Source of the DNA: Halegenticoccus tardaugens
GTDB lineage: Archaea > Halobacteriota > Halobacteria > Halobacteriales > Haloferacaceae
NCBI RefSeq assembly: GCF_004116405.1
Contig: NZ_SDIC01000003.1
Coordinates: 124,001 to 188,000 of the forward strand
Direction of reading: 5' to 3'
Length of the DNA stretch: 64,000 nt
The position numbers and the translations under genes are program-made. The notes beneath the pieces were generated by a model that ran no database searches, had not been told where the DNA came from, and saw only the letters and a program-made list of their open reading frames with translations. Below are positions 53,201 through 60,329 of the stretch, piece after piece (the first letter of the stretch is position 1; every line of letters begins with the position of its first letter).

Positions 53201-53859
53201 ACGCGCCGCTCGTCATGTCCTCCCGCATCGACCCCGCGGAGATCGACGACGAGGCGCACAACATGGACGTCGTCCGGCGGTATCCCCTCGAGTTCTACGA
53301 GGCGACCCGCGAGATGGCCGATCCCGGCGACGTGGAGCACCTCATCACCATCGCCGAGGAGACCGTCGGCACCGACCGCGAGTACGCCGGGTTCGATCAC
53401 ACCCACGACACCTCGAACATCGCGCTCGGTCCGGACCTGTCGGCGTACAAGACGCTCGGATCGATGATGGACAAGATGGACGCCCAGCTCGAACTCGCGC
53501 GGAAACTCCGCGCCGTCGACGAGACCGACGTGGCGGAGCGCGTCATCGAGTACCACTTCCTGCCGGACCTGATCGGGAACCTCCGCGCCTTCTCGCGGCA
53601 GGAGACGCGCTGTCTGGACTGCGGCGAGAAGTACCGGCGGATGCCGCTGACCGGCGACTGCCGCGAGTGCGGCGGTCGGGTGAACCTCACGGTCCACCGC
53701 GGCTCCGTGAACAAGTACATGGACGCGGCGATCCAGGTCGCGGAGGAGTTCGGCTGCCGCGAGTACACGAAACAGCGCCTCCGGATCCTCGAACGGAGCC
53801 TCGAAAGCGTCTTCGAGAACGACAAGAACAAACAGAGCGGCATCGCCGACTTCATGTAA
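50236..53859 (+). CDS. polC: DNA polymerase D large subunit (DP2)
   Basis: The 1207-aa catalytic subunit of the archaeal replicative polymerase PolD. The N-terminal domain has [22 protein letters not shown]; an acidic low-complexity insert of about 75 residues (275-350) is haloarchaeal. Zinc-binding cysteines ([28 protein letters not shown]) and a late zinc ribbon ([16 protein letters not shown]) are present. The catalytic motif is CDGDEDC (Asp959 and Asp961). The gene is intein-free, but codons 948-988 over this motif are AT-rich. The start is GTG, and the C terminus ends in a PCNA-binding-like KQSGIADFM. Confidence 0.96.
   Translation: [1207 protein letters not shown]
53077..53199 (+). other. 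AT-rich codon tract at the PolD active site
   Basis: Within polC, codons 948-988 use A/T-ending codons that are rare in the neighbours (CTA, two TTA, AGT, AAT, TAT). By hand count 53081-53200 is about 42% GC against a flank well above 60%. The tract covers the catalytic CDGDEDC and its near neighbours in full. The protein is intact and conserved, so the change is synonymous. The Asn957/Cys958 boundary is where Pol-II inteins insert in other archaea. Confidence 0.85.
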
Positions 53860-53861
53860 CA

Positions 53862-53906
53862 CGACCGTTTGCGCTCCGCTCGCTTCGCTCGCTCGGCAAA
53901 CGGTCG
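53862..53906. terminator. Hairpin after polC
   Basis: CGACCGTTTGC (53862-53872) and GCAAACGGTCG (53896-53906) are perfect 11-bp inverted repeats around a 23-nt loop rich in GCTCGCTTCGCTCGCTC. The hairpin begins 2 nt after the polC stop. No strong T-run follows, so it may protect the 3' end or terminate inefficiently. The rest of the gap to 54038 is low-complexity GCTCG/GGTCG-type sequence without a gene. Confidence 0.55.
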
Positions 53907-54038
53907 ATCAAAATCCTCGTCGCTCCCTCCGGTCGCTCCTCGATCCGCTCGCTTACTCCCTTCGGTCGTTCGCTCGCGGTACAACCGTCGTTCGATCTCC
54001 GCGGGCCGCTCCGCGCTTTCACCGCCGCGGCCGTTGGC

Positions 54039-54048
54039 ATTTAACATA
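54039..54048 (+). promoter_or_regulatory. TATA box of the rubredoxin-like gene
   Basis: ATTTAACATA is centred about 27 nt before the ATG at 54070, the leaderless spacing. Confidence 0.6.
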
Positions 54049-54069
54049 CTCGCCGTCGAACGCGTACAC

Positions 54070-54399
54070 ATGGTCGGCGATGGCGGCGAAGAACCCGACG
54101 ACGTGTCCGAATCGGAGATCGAACAGCTGAATCTGGGCCAGTCCGTCTACGACGAGGAGGGCAACGAACTCGGGACTGTCCGCGGGTTCGACGAGGGCGG
54201 CTTCTACGTGACGATGCGCGAGGGGATGGAGGCGCTGAGCGTCGAGCACGCCCGCACTGGCCACGAGTTCGGCGAGGGCTACCTGATGTGGCGCTGCACC
54301 GAGTGCGGCGAGATGGGCGAGATCGACGAGGGCCTCCCGGAGCGGTGCCCCAACTGCGGCGCGCCCAAGGAGGACCTCTACTACTGGACCGAGGACTGA
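54070..54399 (+). CDS. Rubredoxin-like zinc-ribbon protein (DUF7130-like)
   Basis: The 109-aa protein has an N-terminal domain with LNLGQSVYDEEGNELGTVRGFDEGGFYVTM, a PRC-barrel-like fold, and a C-terminal rubredoxin-like knuckle (CTECGEMGEIDEG, CPNCGAPKEDLYYW). The two CxxC pairs could bind iron or zinc. It is probably an electron-transfer or metal-binding protein; no partner gene is adjacent. The ATG is placed by a TATA box 27 nt upstream and rejects a long upstream frame through the hairpin region. Confidence 0.8.
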   Translation: MVGDGGEEPDDVSESEIEQLNLGQSVYDEEGNELGTVRGFDEGGFYVTMREGMEALSVEHARTGHEFGEGYLMWRCTECGEMGEIDEGLPERCPNCGAPKEDLYYWTED

Positions 54400-54450
54400 C
54401 GACCGCGGTCGAACCGTTCGCTTTTCTCGCCGGCCCGCCACCGGTCGGGC

Positions 54451-55380
54451 ATGGAGATCGTCGTCTTCGGCGTGGGGAGCCTCGGAAGCCTCGTCGGCGG
54501 CCTGCTCGCCCGCCGACACCTGGTAACCCTCGTCGGGCGCGATCCGCACGTCGCCCGCGTCCGCGAGGCCGGACTGCGCGTCTCCGGCGCGATCGACGCC
54601 GAGGTCCGTCCGGACGCCCGAACCACCCTTCCCGACCGTTCCGCCGACCTCGCGATCGTGACCGTGAAGTCGTACGACACCGCCGCGGCGGCGGACGCGC
54701 TGGCCGACGCGGACGCCGGGGCCGTCCTCTCGCTGCAGAACGGGCTCACGGAGGAGATCCTCGCGGATCGCATCGACGCGCCCGTGCTCTCGGGAACCGC
54801 GACGTACGGCGCGAGGCTGCTCGGCCCGGGACGCGTCGAGTGCACGGGCGTCGGGGGGATCGCCCTCGGCGCGCACGGCGGCGGCCGCTCCCCCGTGGCA
54901 GAGCGCGTCGCAGCCGCGCTCCGCGCGGCCGACCTCGAAGCGACCGCGGCGACGGACATGCCGCTGCGGCGCTGGGAGAAACTCGCCGTCAACGCCGGGA
55001 TCAACGCCGTGACCGCCCTCGCACGGGTCGAAAACGGGGCGCTCGCCGACGGCGAGGCGGCGACGCTCGCGCGGACGGCCGCCCGCGAGACCGCCCGCGT
55101 CGCCCGCGCCGAGGGCGTCCACCTGACGAATCGGCGGGCGCGCGATGCGCTCTGTGAGGTGGTCGACGCGACCGCCGCGAACCGGTCGTCGATGCTCCAG
55201 GACGTCGACGCCGGCGCGCGGACGGAGGTGGACGCGATAAACGGCGTCGTCGTCGAGCGGGCGCGGCGACACGGACTCGACGCGCCGACGAACCGAACGC
55301 TCGCGGGACTGCTACGGGCGTGGGAGTCCGAGCGGGAACTTCGACCGGTCGAGGGGGGCGCGGCCGATCACTCCATGTAA
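54451..55380 (+). CDS. 2-dehydropantoate 2-reductase-family protein (ketopantoate reductase)
   Basis: The 309-aa NADP-binding enzyme opens with IVVFGVGSLGSLVGGLLARRH, has the conserved VTVKSYDT loop (catalytic Lys), LSLQNGL, and the helical C-terminal domain motif RRWEKLAVNAGINAVTAL. The family reduces ketopantoate to pantoate in CoA synthesis. Other family members act on different keto acids, so the substrate is not certain. The stop codon overlaps the convergent sulfatase-like gene by 13 bp. Confidence 0.85.
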   Translation: MEIVVFGVGSLGSLVGGLLARRHLVTLVGRDPHVARVREAGLRVSGAIDAEVRPDARTTLPDRSADLAIVTVKSYDTAAAADALADADAGAVLSLQNGLTEEILADRIDAPVLSGTATYGARLLGPGRVECTGVGGIALGAHGGGRSPVAERVAAALRAADLEATAATDMPLRRWEKLAVNAGINAVTALARVENGALADGEAATLARTAARETARVARAEGVHLTNRRARDALCEVVDATAANRSSMLQDVDAGARTEVDAINGVVVERARRHGLDAPTNRTLAGLLRAWESERELRPVEGGAADHSM

Positions 55381-56915
55381 CCGAGGTCGCGGAGGCGCTG
55401 TTGGGCCTCGTCGTCCATCTCGTCGAGCGACTCGTCGGTCACCTCGACGTCGTCCGCCTCGGCCCACGCGCCGCCCGCGGCCTCCTCGAACGCCGCGAGC
55501 GTCGACTCGGTCGCCGCGATCAGTTCGTCGCCCGATCCGGCGAGGTTCTCCGCTTCTTCGGGGTCGGCGTCGAGCCGGTAGGCCTCGTCGGGGATGCGGT
55601 CGATGCGGACGTACTTCGCCTCCCGCCGCCGCGCCGCGCGCATCCGCGAGTAGAAGCGCGAGTCCTCGGAGATCGTGATTCCGGCCTTCTTCGCCTTCTC
55701 TTCGAGCTGTTTCAGCTCGACGACGGGACGGGAGTACTCGACGAACGCGTACTCCCCCTCGCCGCGCTGACCGGGGTCGCGGTCGGCCGCGGGAACCGAC
55801 GCGAACGAGCGGTACCCCTCGGAGAGGAGCGACCGCGTCCGGTCGAGGGAGACGACGTCGTCGCCCGAAGCGGCCGGAGCGCCGCCTTCGACGTCCAGCG
55901 CGTCGAGCACCGTGTGGTAGAGGTCGAGCAGCTCGACCTGATCCTCCCGGCGGCCGCCGTCGAGTTTGGGGTGTTTCACCAGCAGCGGGACGTTCACGAG
56001 CGGATCGTACAGGCAGAACTCGTGGCCGTAGATGCCGTGTTCGCCGTGGAGCTCGCCGTGATCGGCGCAGACGACGACCATCGTGTCGTCCCACCGGTCC
56101 GTCTCCTTCAGCCAGTCGAAGAGGCGGGTGAGCTGGTCGTCGATGTGGGCGATCTCGGCGTCGTACAGCCCCCGGATCGCCTCCCACTCGTCGTCGTCGA
56201 TGTCGCGCGCACCCGAGTTGTACTCCTTCGAGTTCTGGCACACTTCGGCCGAGTCGACGCCTGGCGCGAACCGCTCCGCGTACTCCTCCGGCGGGTGGTA
56301 CGGGAGGTGCGCGTCCATGAGGTTGATGAACGCGAACCACTCGTCCGACCCTTCGACGAACTCCATCGTCCGGTCGATCACGGCGGGCGTCTTCGAGTCC
56401 GCGGAGCCGCCGCCGGCGAGCATCTCGTGGGCGGTGTTGCCGAGGCTGACGAGCTTGTCGGCGACGGCGCGGAGCGACTCGTTGTCGTTCAGCGTCTTCC
56501 ACGCCTTCGCGAGCGGCCCCGACAGGAAGTCGCCGGGCATCACCTCGAAGAAGTTGTCCTGGTCGTCGAAGCCGTCGGTCAGGTGGGTGTACGGCGTGAT
56601 CCAGGCGTTCGAGGAGTAACACGCGGTGTCGTAGCCCGCCGCGGACAGCGTCTGCGCGAGCGTGGTCGCCCCGTCGAGGTAGGGGTTCTCCTGATCTGCC
56701 CCGTGCTGGTGCGGGTACATCCCGGTGAAGAGCGAGGCGTGGACGGGGAGCGTCCACGGCGCGGGCGCGACCGCCCCCTCGAACACGGTCGCTTCCTCGG
56801 CGAAGGACGCCAATCCGGGGGTGGTCGGACGCTCGTACCCGTACGGGGTCAGGTGGTCCTTCCGGACGGTGTCCATCACGACGAACAGGACGTTCCGGGG
56901 CGACTCGCGACTCAT
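55368..56915 (-). CDS. Sulfatase-like hydrolase/transferase (alkaline phosphatase superfamily)
   Basis: The 515-aa protein has the superfamily N terminus (NVLFVVMDTVRKDHLTPYGY, metal Asp), the nucleophile region APWTLPVHASLFTGMYP and the metal-binding VVVCADHGELHGEHGIYGHE. Classical sulfatases carry C-x-P-x-R at the nucleophile; here Thr-Leu-Pro-Val-His replaces it, so formylglycine cannot form. It may act on phosphate or sulfate esters with Thr as nucleophile. No signal peptide is present. A TATA-like box about 28 nt upstream supports the ATG. Confidence 0.85.
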   Translation of the reverse strand: MSRESPRNVLFVVMDTVRKDHLTPYGYERPTTPGLASFAEEATVFEGAVAPAPWTLPVHASLFTGMYPHQHGADQENPYLDGATTLAQTLSAAGYDTACYSSNAWITPYTHLTDGFDDQDNFFEVMPGDFLSGPLAKAWKTLNDNESLRAVADKLVSLGNTAHEMLAGGGSADSKTPAVIDRTMEFVEGSDEWFAFINLMDAHLPYHPPEEYAERFAPGVDSAEVCQNSKEYNSGARDIDDDEWEAIRGLYDAEIAHIDDQLTRLFDWLKETDRWDDTMVVVCADHGELHGEHGIYGHEFCLYDPLVNVPLLVKHPKLDGGRREDQVELLDLYHTVLDALDVEGGAPAASGDDVVSLDRTRSLLSEGYRSFASVPAADRDPGQRGEGEYAFVEYSRPVVELKQLEEKAKKAGITISEDSRFYSRMRAARRREAKYVRIDRIPDEAYRLDADPEEAENLAGSGDELIAATESTLAAFEEAAGGAWAEADDVEVTDESLDEMDDEAQQRLRDLGYME

Positions 56916-56939
56916 ACGTCACCCTCTGCCGGAGGGACG

Positions 56940-56946
56940 GATAAAT
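56940..56946 (-). promoter_or_regulatory. TATA box of the sulfatase-like gene
   Basis: ATTTATC on the minus strand is centred 28 nt before the ATG at 56915, the leaderless spacing. Confidence 0.5.
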
Positions 56947-57027
56947 CTCCGGTATTGACGCGTCGTCCCGTCACCGAACGAGAACGACGCGCGACCCGCG
57001 GAGATCGAAAAGGGCGCTACGCGGGCC

Positions 57028-57378
57028 TCAGAACGGGGCCTGCGGTCCCTCGTCGCTGTCGTTCTCGCGGGTCTCGCCGGGGAACGACGGGCTCGTGCCG
57101 CCACCCATGCCGCCGCCCATCCCGGTGTCCGCGTGGACCGTCTCGATCTCGGGGATCTCCTTTACCATCCGGGTCTTGATCGCCTGGATCGTCATCGGGG
57201 AGATGCCGCACCCGGAACACGCGCCGCCGAGCGCGACGGTCACCTCGCCCGTCTCGCGATCGAGGTCGCGGATCGCCGCGGTGCCGCCGTGCATCTGGAT
57301 CTGCGGGAAGTTTCGGCGCAGAAAGTTCGCCACGCGCTCTTTCAGGTCGTCGTCCGACTCCTGACTCTCCGTGCTCAT
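57028..57378 (-). CDS. NifU C-terminal domain protein (Fe-S scaffold, Nfu type)
   Basis: The 116-aa protein has the Nfu domain with the cluster-binding CSGC (LGGACSGCGISPMTIQAI, about residue 55) and the conserved FPQIQMHGGTAAI segment. It would hold a 4Fe-4S cluster between subunits and pass it to target proteins. The Gly/Met-rich stretch (GMGGGMGGG) after residue 88 and the acidic tail are probably flexible. The ATG (MSTESQESDD) is chosen because longer in-frame starts give basic shadow sequence. It stands alone. Confidence 0.88.
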   Translation of the reverse strand: MSTESQESDDDLKERVANFLRRNFPQIQMHGGTAAIRDLDRETGEVTVALGGACSGCGISPMTIQAIKTRMVKEIPEIETVHADTGMGGGMGGGTSPSFPGETRENDSDEGPQAPF

Positions 57379-57527
57379 GTCCCGGCCTTGGTGGTCGGCG
57401 TTCTTAGGCTTTTGGTTCACGCGCACGCCGCGCACCGACGAACGCCGGCGTACGGCCGCCGTGCGCCGCGATTTCACGTCCGCACGGCGTCGCTCGCGCT
57501 TTGCGTTCGCCCGACGCCGACCACGCG

Positions 57528-57848
57528 TTACGATCGCTCGACGCCGAACACGCGGTGCAGTTCCGATTCGATCTCCTCGACGTAGCGCGCGAGCGTCGCC
57601 TCCAGCTTCTCGTCGTCGACGAGGACGCCGCCGAGTCGGTCGGCCGGGTCCTCCGGCAGTTCGACGTGAAACTCGCCGTCGGCGTAGAACGGCTCGGACT
57701 CGTTCAGGATCCCCTGATCGATCGCGTGGATCAACTCGGAGTCGTACGCCTCGTTCATCGTATCGAACGCATTCTTGTACGCCCGCTGGAGCTGCGGGAA
57801 GTAGTGGACGTACTTGTCCTCGAACTTCTCGGGATCGAACTCGGTCAT
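57528..57848 (-). CDS. Uncharacterised haloarchaeal protein (DUF5783-like)
   Basis: The 106-aa acidic protein starts MTEFDPEKFEDKYVHYFPQL and is mostly helical, with conserved-looking SELIHAIDQGILNESEPFY and LPEDPADRLGGVLVDDE segments. No function is known. It is soluble, with no signal or membrane segment. It is divergent from the AI-2E-type transporter gene, with about 100 nt between the start codons. Confidence 0.8.
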   Translation of the reverse strand: MTEFDPEKFEDKYVHYFPQLQRAYKNAFDTMNEAYDSELIHAIDQGILNESEPFYADGEFHVELPEDPADRLGGVLVDDEKLEATLARYVEEIESELHRVFGVERS

Positions 57849-57916
57849 ATCCGTGGATTCGCCGGAACCCTCAAAAGTCGGCCGATGCCGACGCGGATTG
57901 CGTCCGTCGGCGTACA

Positions 57917-57924
57917 TATTTAAC
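57917..57924 (+). promoter_or_regulatory. TATA box of the AI-2E-family gene
   Basis: TATTTAAC is centred about 27 nt before the GTG at 57948 but only about 18 nt before the ATG at 57939. The spacing favours the GTG as the start of a leaderless mRNA. Confidence 0.6.
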
Positions 57925-57947
57925 CCGTCGCGGTCTCGATGGATGGT

Positions 57948-58985
57948 GTGAGACGGAGCGCGCGGTTTCACCTGCTGCTCGTCGGGCTCGCCGTCGTCCT
58001 CTCGGCCCTCCTGTTCTTTCCGTTTCTCCAGTACGCCCTGTCGGCCGTCCTGCTCGCGTACCTCCTCTATCCGCTGCAGCGACGGCTTGCGCCGCACGTC
58101 GGCTCTCGGTTCTCGGCCGTCGTCCTCATCCTCCTCTCGGCGGTCGCCCTGCTCGTCCCGTTCGCCGTCGTCGTCGGCGTCGCGATCGACCAGGCGGTCG
58201 ACATCCTCCGGTCCGGTGCGGTGGAGTTCGACGAGTCCGCCGTCGAGGCGGGGATCCAGTCCGTGACCGGCGTCGCGGTCGACGTTCCGACGGTGGTGAT
58301 CGATCCCAACCGGATCGCAGAAGAACTCTTACGCCAGATGGGCGGGCGAACGACCGACCTGCTCGGCGGTCTCTTCGGCGTGTTCGGCGGCATATCGAAC
58401 GCGCTCATCGGCGTCACCGTGTTCGTCTTTCTGCTCTACTACTTCCTCGCGGACGGCGATCGGTTGCTTCGCTGGCTCGGCGACGCGTCTCCGCTGTCCC
58501 GCCGCGTTCGAGAGGAACTGTACGCCGCGACCGACCGGATCATGTGGGCGGTGCTCGTCGGAAACGCCGTGGTCGCGGTCGTCCAGGGCGTCTTGACCGG
58601 CGTCGGCCTCGCGGTCGTCGGCGTCTCCAACGTCGTCTTCTGGACCGTCATGACGACGGTGCTCTCCTTTCTCCCGCTCATCGGCGCGTCCATCGTCTGG
58701 GTTCCGGCGTCGATCTATCTCCTCGTCGTCGGTCGCGCCGGCGCGGCAGCGTTGCTTTTCGTCTACGGGAGCGTCGTCGTCAGCCTCTCGGACAACTACG
58801 TCCGACCGGTCGTCAGCGGCCGCGGCGCGAACCTCAACCCGGCGATCGTCATCGTCGGCATCTTCGGCGGACTGTACCTGTTCGGCTTCGTCGGACTCTT
58901 CTTCGGGCCGATCGTGCTGGGCCTCCTGAAGACCCTCGTCGAACTGTACGCGGACGAGTACGGCTCGATTCGTCTTTCGGAGTGA
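57948..58985 (+). CDS. AI-2E family transporter (PerM/YdiK type)
   Basis: The 345-aa integral membrane protein has about eight membrane segments and the family pattern: LPFLQYALSAVLLAYLLYPLQRRLAP-like opening (FFPFLQYALSAVL), a central extracytoplasmic domain (about 70-150), GVLTGVGLAVVGV, and the C-terminal DNYVRPVVSGRGANLNP and GLFFGPIVLG motifs. Members export small molecules or exchange Na+ for H+; the substrate here is unknown. The start is set to the GTG at 57948 by TATA spacing; the ATG three codons upstream is an alternative. Confidence 0.87.
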   Translation: MRRSARFHLLLVGLAVVLSALLFFPFLQYALSAVLLAYLLYPLQRRLAPHVGSRFSAVVLILLSAVALLVPFAVVVGVAIDQAVDILRSGAVEFDESAVEAGIQSVTGVAVDVPTVVIDPNRIAEELLRQMGGRTTDLLGGLFGVFGGISNALIGVTVFVFLLYYFLADGDRLLRWLGDASPLSRRVREELYAATDRIMWAVLVGNAVVAVVQGVLTGVGLAVVGVSNVVFWTVMTTVLSFLPLIGASIVWVPASIYLLVVGRAGAAALLFVYGSVVVSLSDNYVRPVVSGRGANLNPAIVIVGIFGGLYLFGFVGLFFGPIVLGLLKTLVELYADEYGSIRLSE

Positions 58986-58988
58986 CGA

Positions 58989-59585
58989 TCACAGCCGAAT
59001 CGACGACAGCCCCGCCGCGAGCGCTTCGTCCCACCCGTCGAGGCGGCGCGTCGCCGACACCGACGCCGGCGGCTCGGGCCCGGACGAGTGCTCGCGGAGC
59101 GGCAGGTGCCACCGCCCCACGTCGCGCCACTCCCCGCGCTTGTACCCGACGTTCTCGTACGTCCCGACCGGCTCGAACCCCATCGACTCGTGGAGGGAGA
59201 CGCTCGCCGGATTCGGCAGCGTCACTCCAGCGTAGACGTTGTAGAAGCCCTGCAACCGGAGCAGTTCGAACAGCGACGCGTACAGTCCGCGCGCGATCCC
59301 GTTTCGCCGCCGCGCGCGGTGGACGTACACCGAACTCTCGACGGACCACCGGTACGCCCCGCGGTCGCTGAAGGGGCTCGCGTAGGCGTAGCCGGCGACC
59401 GTCCCGTCGACCTCGCAGACGAGCCACGGCCGTTCGTCGACCGTCTTCGCGACCCGTCGCCGCACCTCCGCCGTTGACGGGGGGGTCAGTTCGAACGACG
59501 CCGCCGACTCACCGACGTGGGGGGCGTATATCTCGCGGACGCGGTCGGCGTCCGCTTCCGTGGCGAACCTGATTTCGACCGACAC
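58989..59585 (-). CDS. GNAT N-acetyltransferase, phosphinothricin/arsinothricin-type
   Basis: The 198-aa GNAT protein has IRFATEADADRVREIYAPHV at the N terminus, the acyl-CoA loop VYVHRARRRNGIARGLYASL and the typical C-terminal LPNPASVSLHESMGFEPVGTYENVGYKRG segment of the PAT/ArsN1 family. Members acetylate phosphinothricin-like amino acids or methionine sulfoximine. The GTG start (VSVEIRFATEAD) puts the first strand at the N terminus. It converges with the AI-2E-type gene, 3 nt apart. Confidence 0.87.
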   Translation of the reverse strand: MSVEIRFATEADADRVREIYAPHVGESAASFELTPPSTAEVRRRVAKTVDERPWLVCEVDGTVAGYAYASPFSDRGAYRWSVESSVYVHRARRRNGIARGLYASLFELLRLQGFYNVYAGVTLPNPASVSLHESMGFEPVGTYENVGYKRGEWRDVGRWHLPLREHSSGPEPPASVSATRRLDGWDEALAAGLSSIRL

Positions 59586-59695
59586 GATTCGCCTTCTCTC
59601 GCGGCGGACATAATCGTTGGTCCGCGACGGACGTACTCGTCGGTCCGCGACGAACGGACTCGTCGACCGACGGCGCGCCAGGTTTCGTCCCCGCG

Positions 59696-60163
59696 CTACG
59701 GCACCGCCCGGCCACCGATCGTGACGGTCACGCCCTCGACGAACGCGCCGTCGTAGTTCGCGGCCGAGAGCCTCGCGGGTTTCCCGACGGGAAAGACGAC
59801 ACCGCCGACGCTCGTCTGGCCCGGCGCGACCGACCCCGTCCAGATCTCGCTCCCGCCCGTCGAGGTCACGCTCAGTTCGCGGACGCCCACTCGCGTCGCG
59901 GCGGCCGACGTCAGCGTCACCTTCGCCGTCGTGCGAGCCGTCGCCACCGACCCGGACGGCGACACGTCCTCGAAGACGTTCGAGTCGGCCAGTCCGTCGA
60001 CCGACGCGCGCAGCCCCGTCCGGAGACAACCGCCCAGGCCGACGGTCGCGACGGTGCCGACGCCGGCGAGGATCCGGCGCCGCGACGCTCGGCGGCGGTC
60101 GTCCTCTCTCGCCCGCGCGGCGGAGTCTTCGCGATCCGCGCCCGACTGCGCCCGATCGATCAT
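59696..60163 (-). CDS. Small Tat-type lipoprotein of unknown function
   Basis: The 155-aa protein begins with a long acidic/basic leader, then a twin-Arg signal (ASRRRILAGVGTVATVGLGGC) with a lipobox Cys at about residue 46. The mature part (about 110 residues) looks like an all-beta domain with alternating strands (ARTTAKVTLTSAAATRVGVREL) like a secreted Ig- or CARDB-like fold. No catalytic motif is visible. It stands alone; the upstream DNA has a 19-bp tandem repeat. Confidence 0.7.
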   Translation of the reverse strand: MIDRAQSGADREDSAARAREDDRRRASRRRILAGVGTVATVGLGGCLRTGLRASVDGLADSNVFEDVSPSGSVATARTTAKVTLTSAAATRVGVRELSVTSTGGSEIWTGSVAPGQTSVGGVVFPVGKPARLSAANYDGAFVEGVTVTIGGRAVP

Positions 60164-60245
60164 GCGACCGGCCGTACGCCGCACCGCTGTATCAGTGGTT
60201 CGGCCGCGATCGATCCGGACCCCCCGCCTCCACGCGGCTCTTCGT

Positions 60246-60302
60246 CGACGCCGTCCGGTCCTCTCGACGCCGTCCGATCCTCTCGTCGCCGTTCGACCCT
60301 CT
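60246..60302. repeat. 19-bp tandem repeat, three copies
   Basis: Units CGACGCCGTCCGGTCCTCT, CGACGCCGTCCGATCCTCT and a third with three or four changes run head-to-tail at 60246-60264, 60265-60283 and 60284-60302. They lie between the small lipoprotein gene and the end of the DHH phosphoesterase gene and are not in a supported reading frame. Confidence 0.8.
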
Positions 60303-60329
60303 CGTCGCTTCCGCCGGCCCGGTCGCCGA

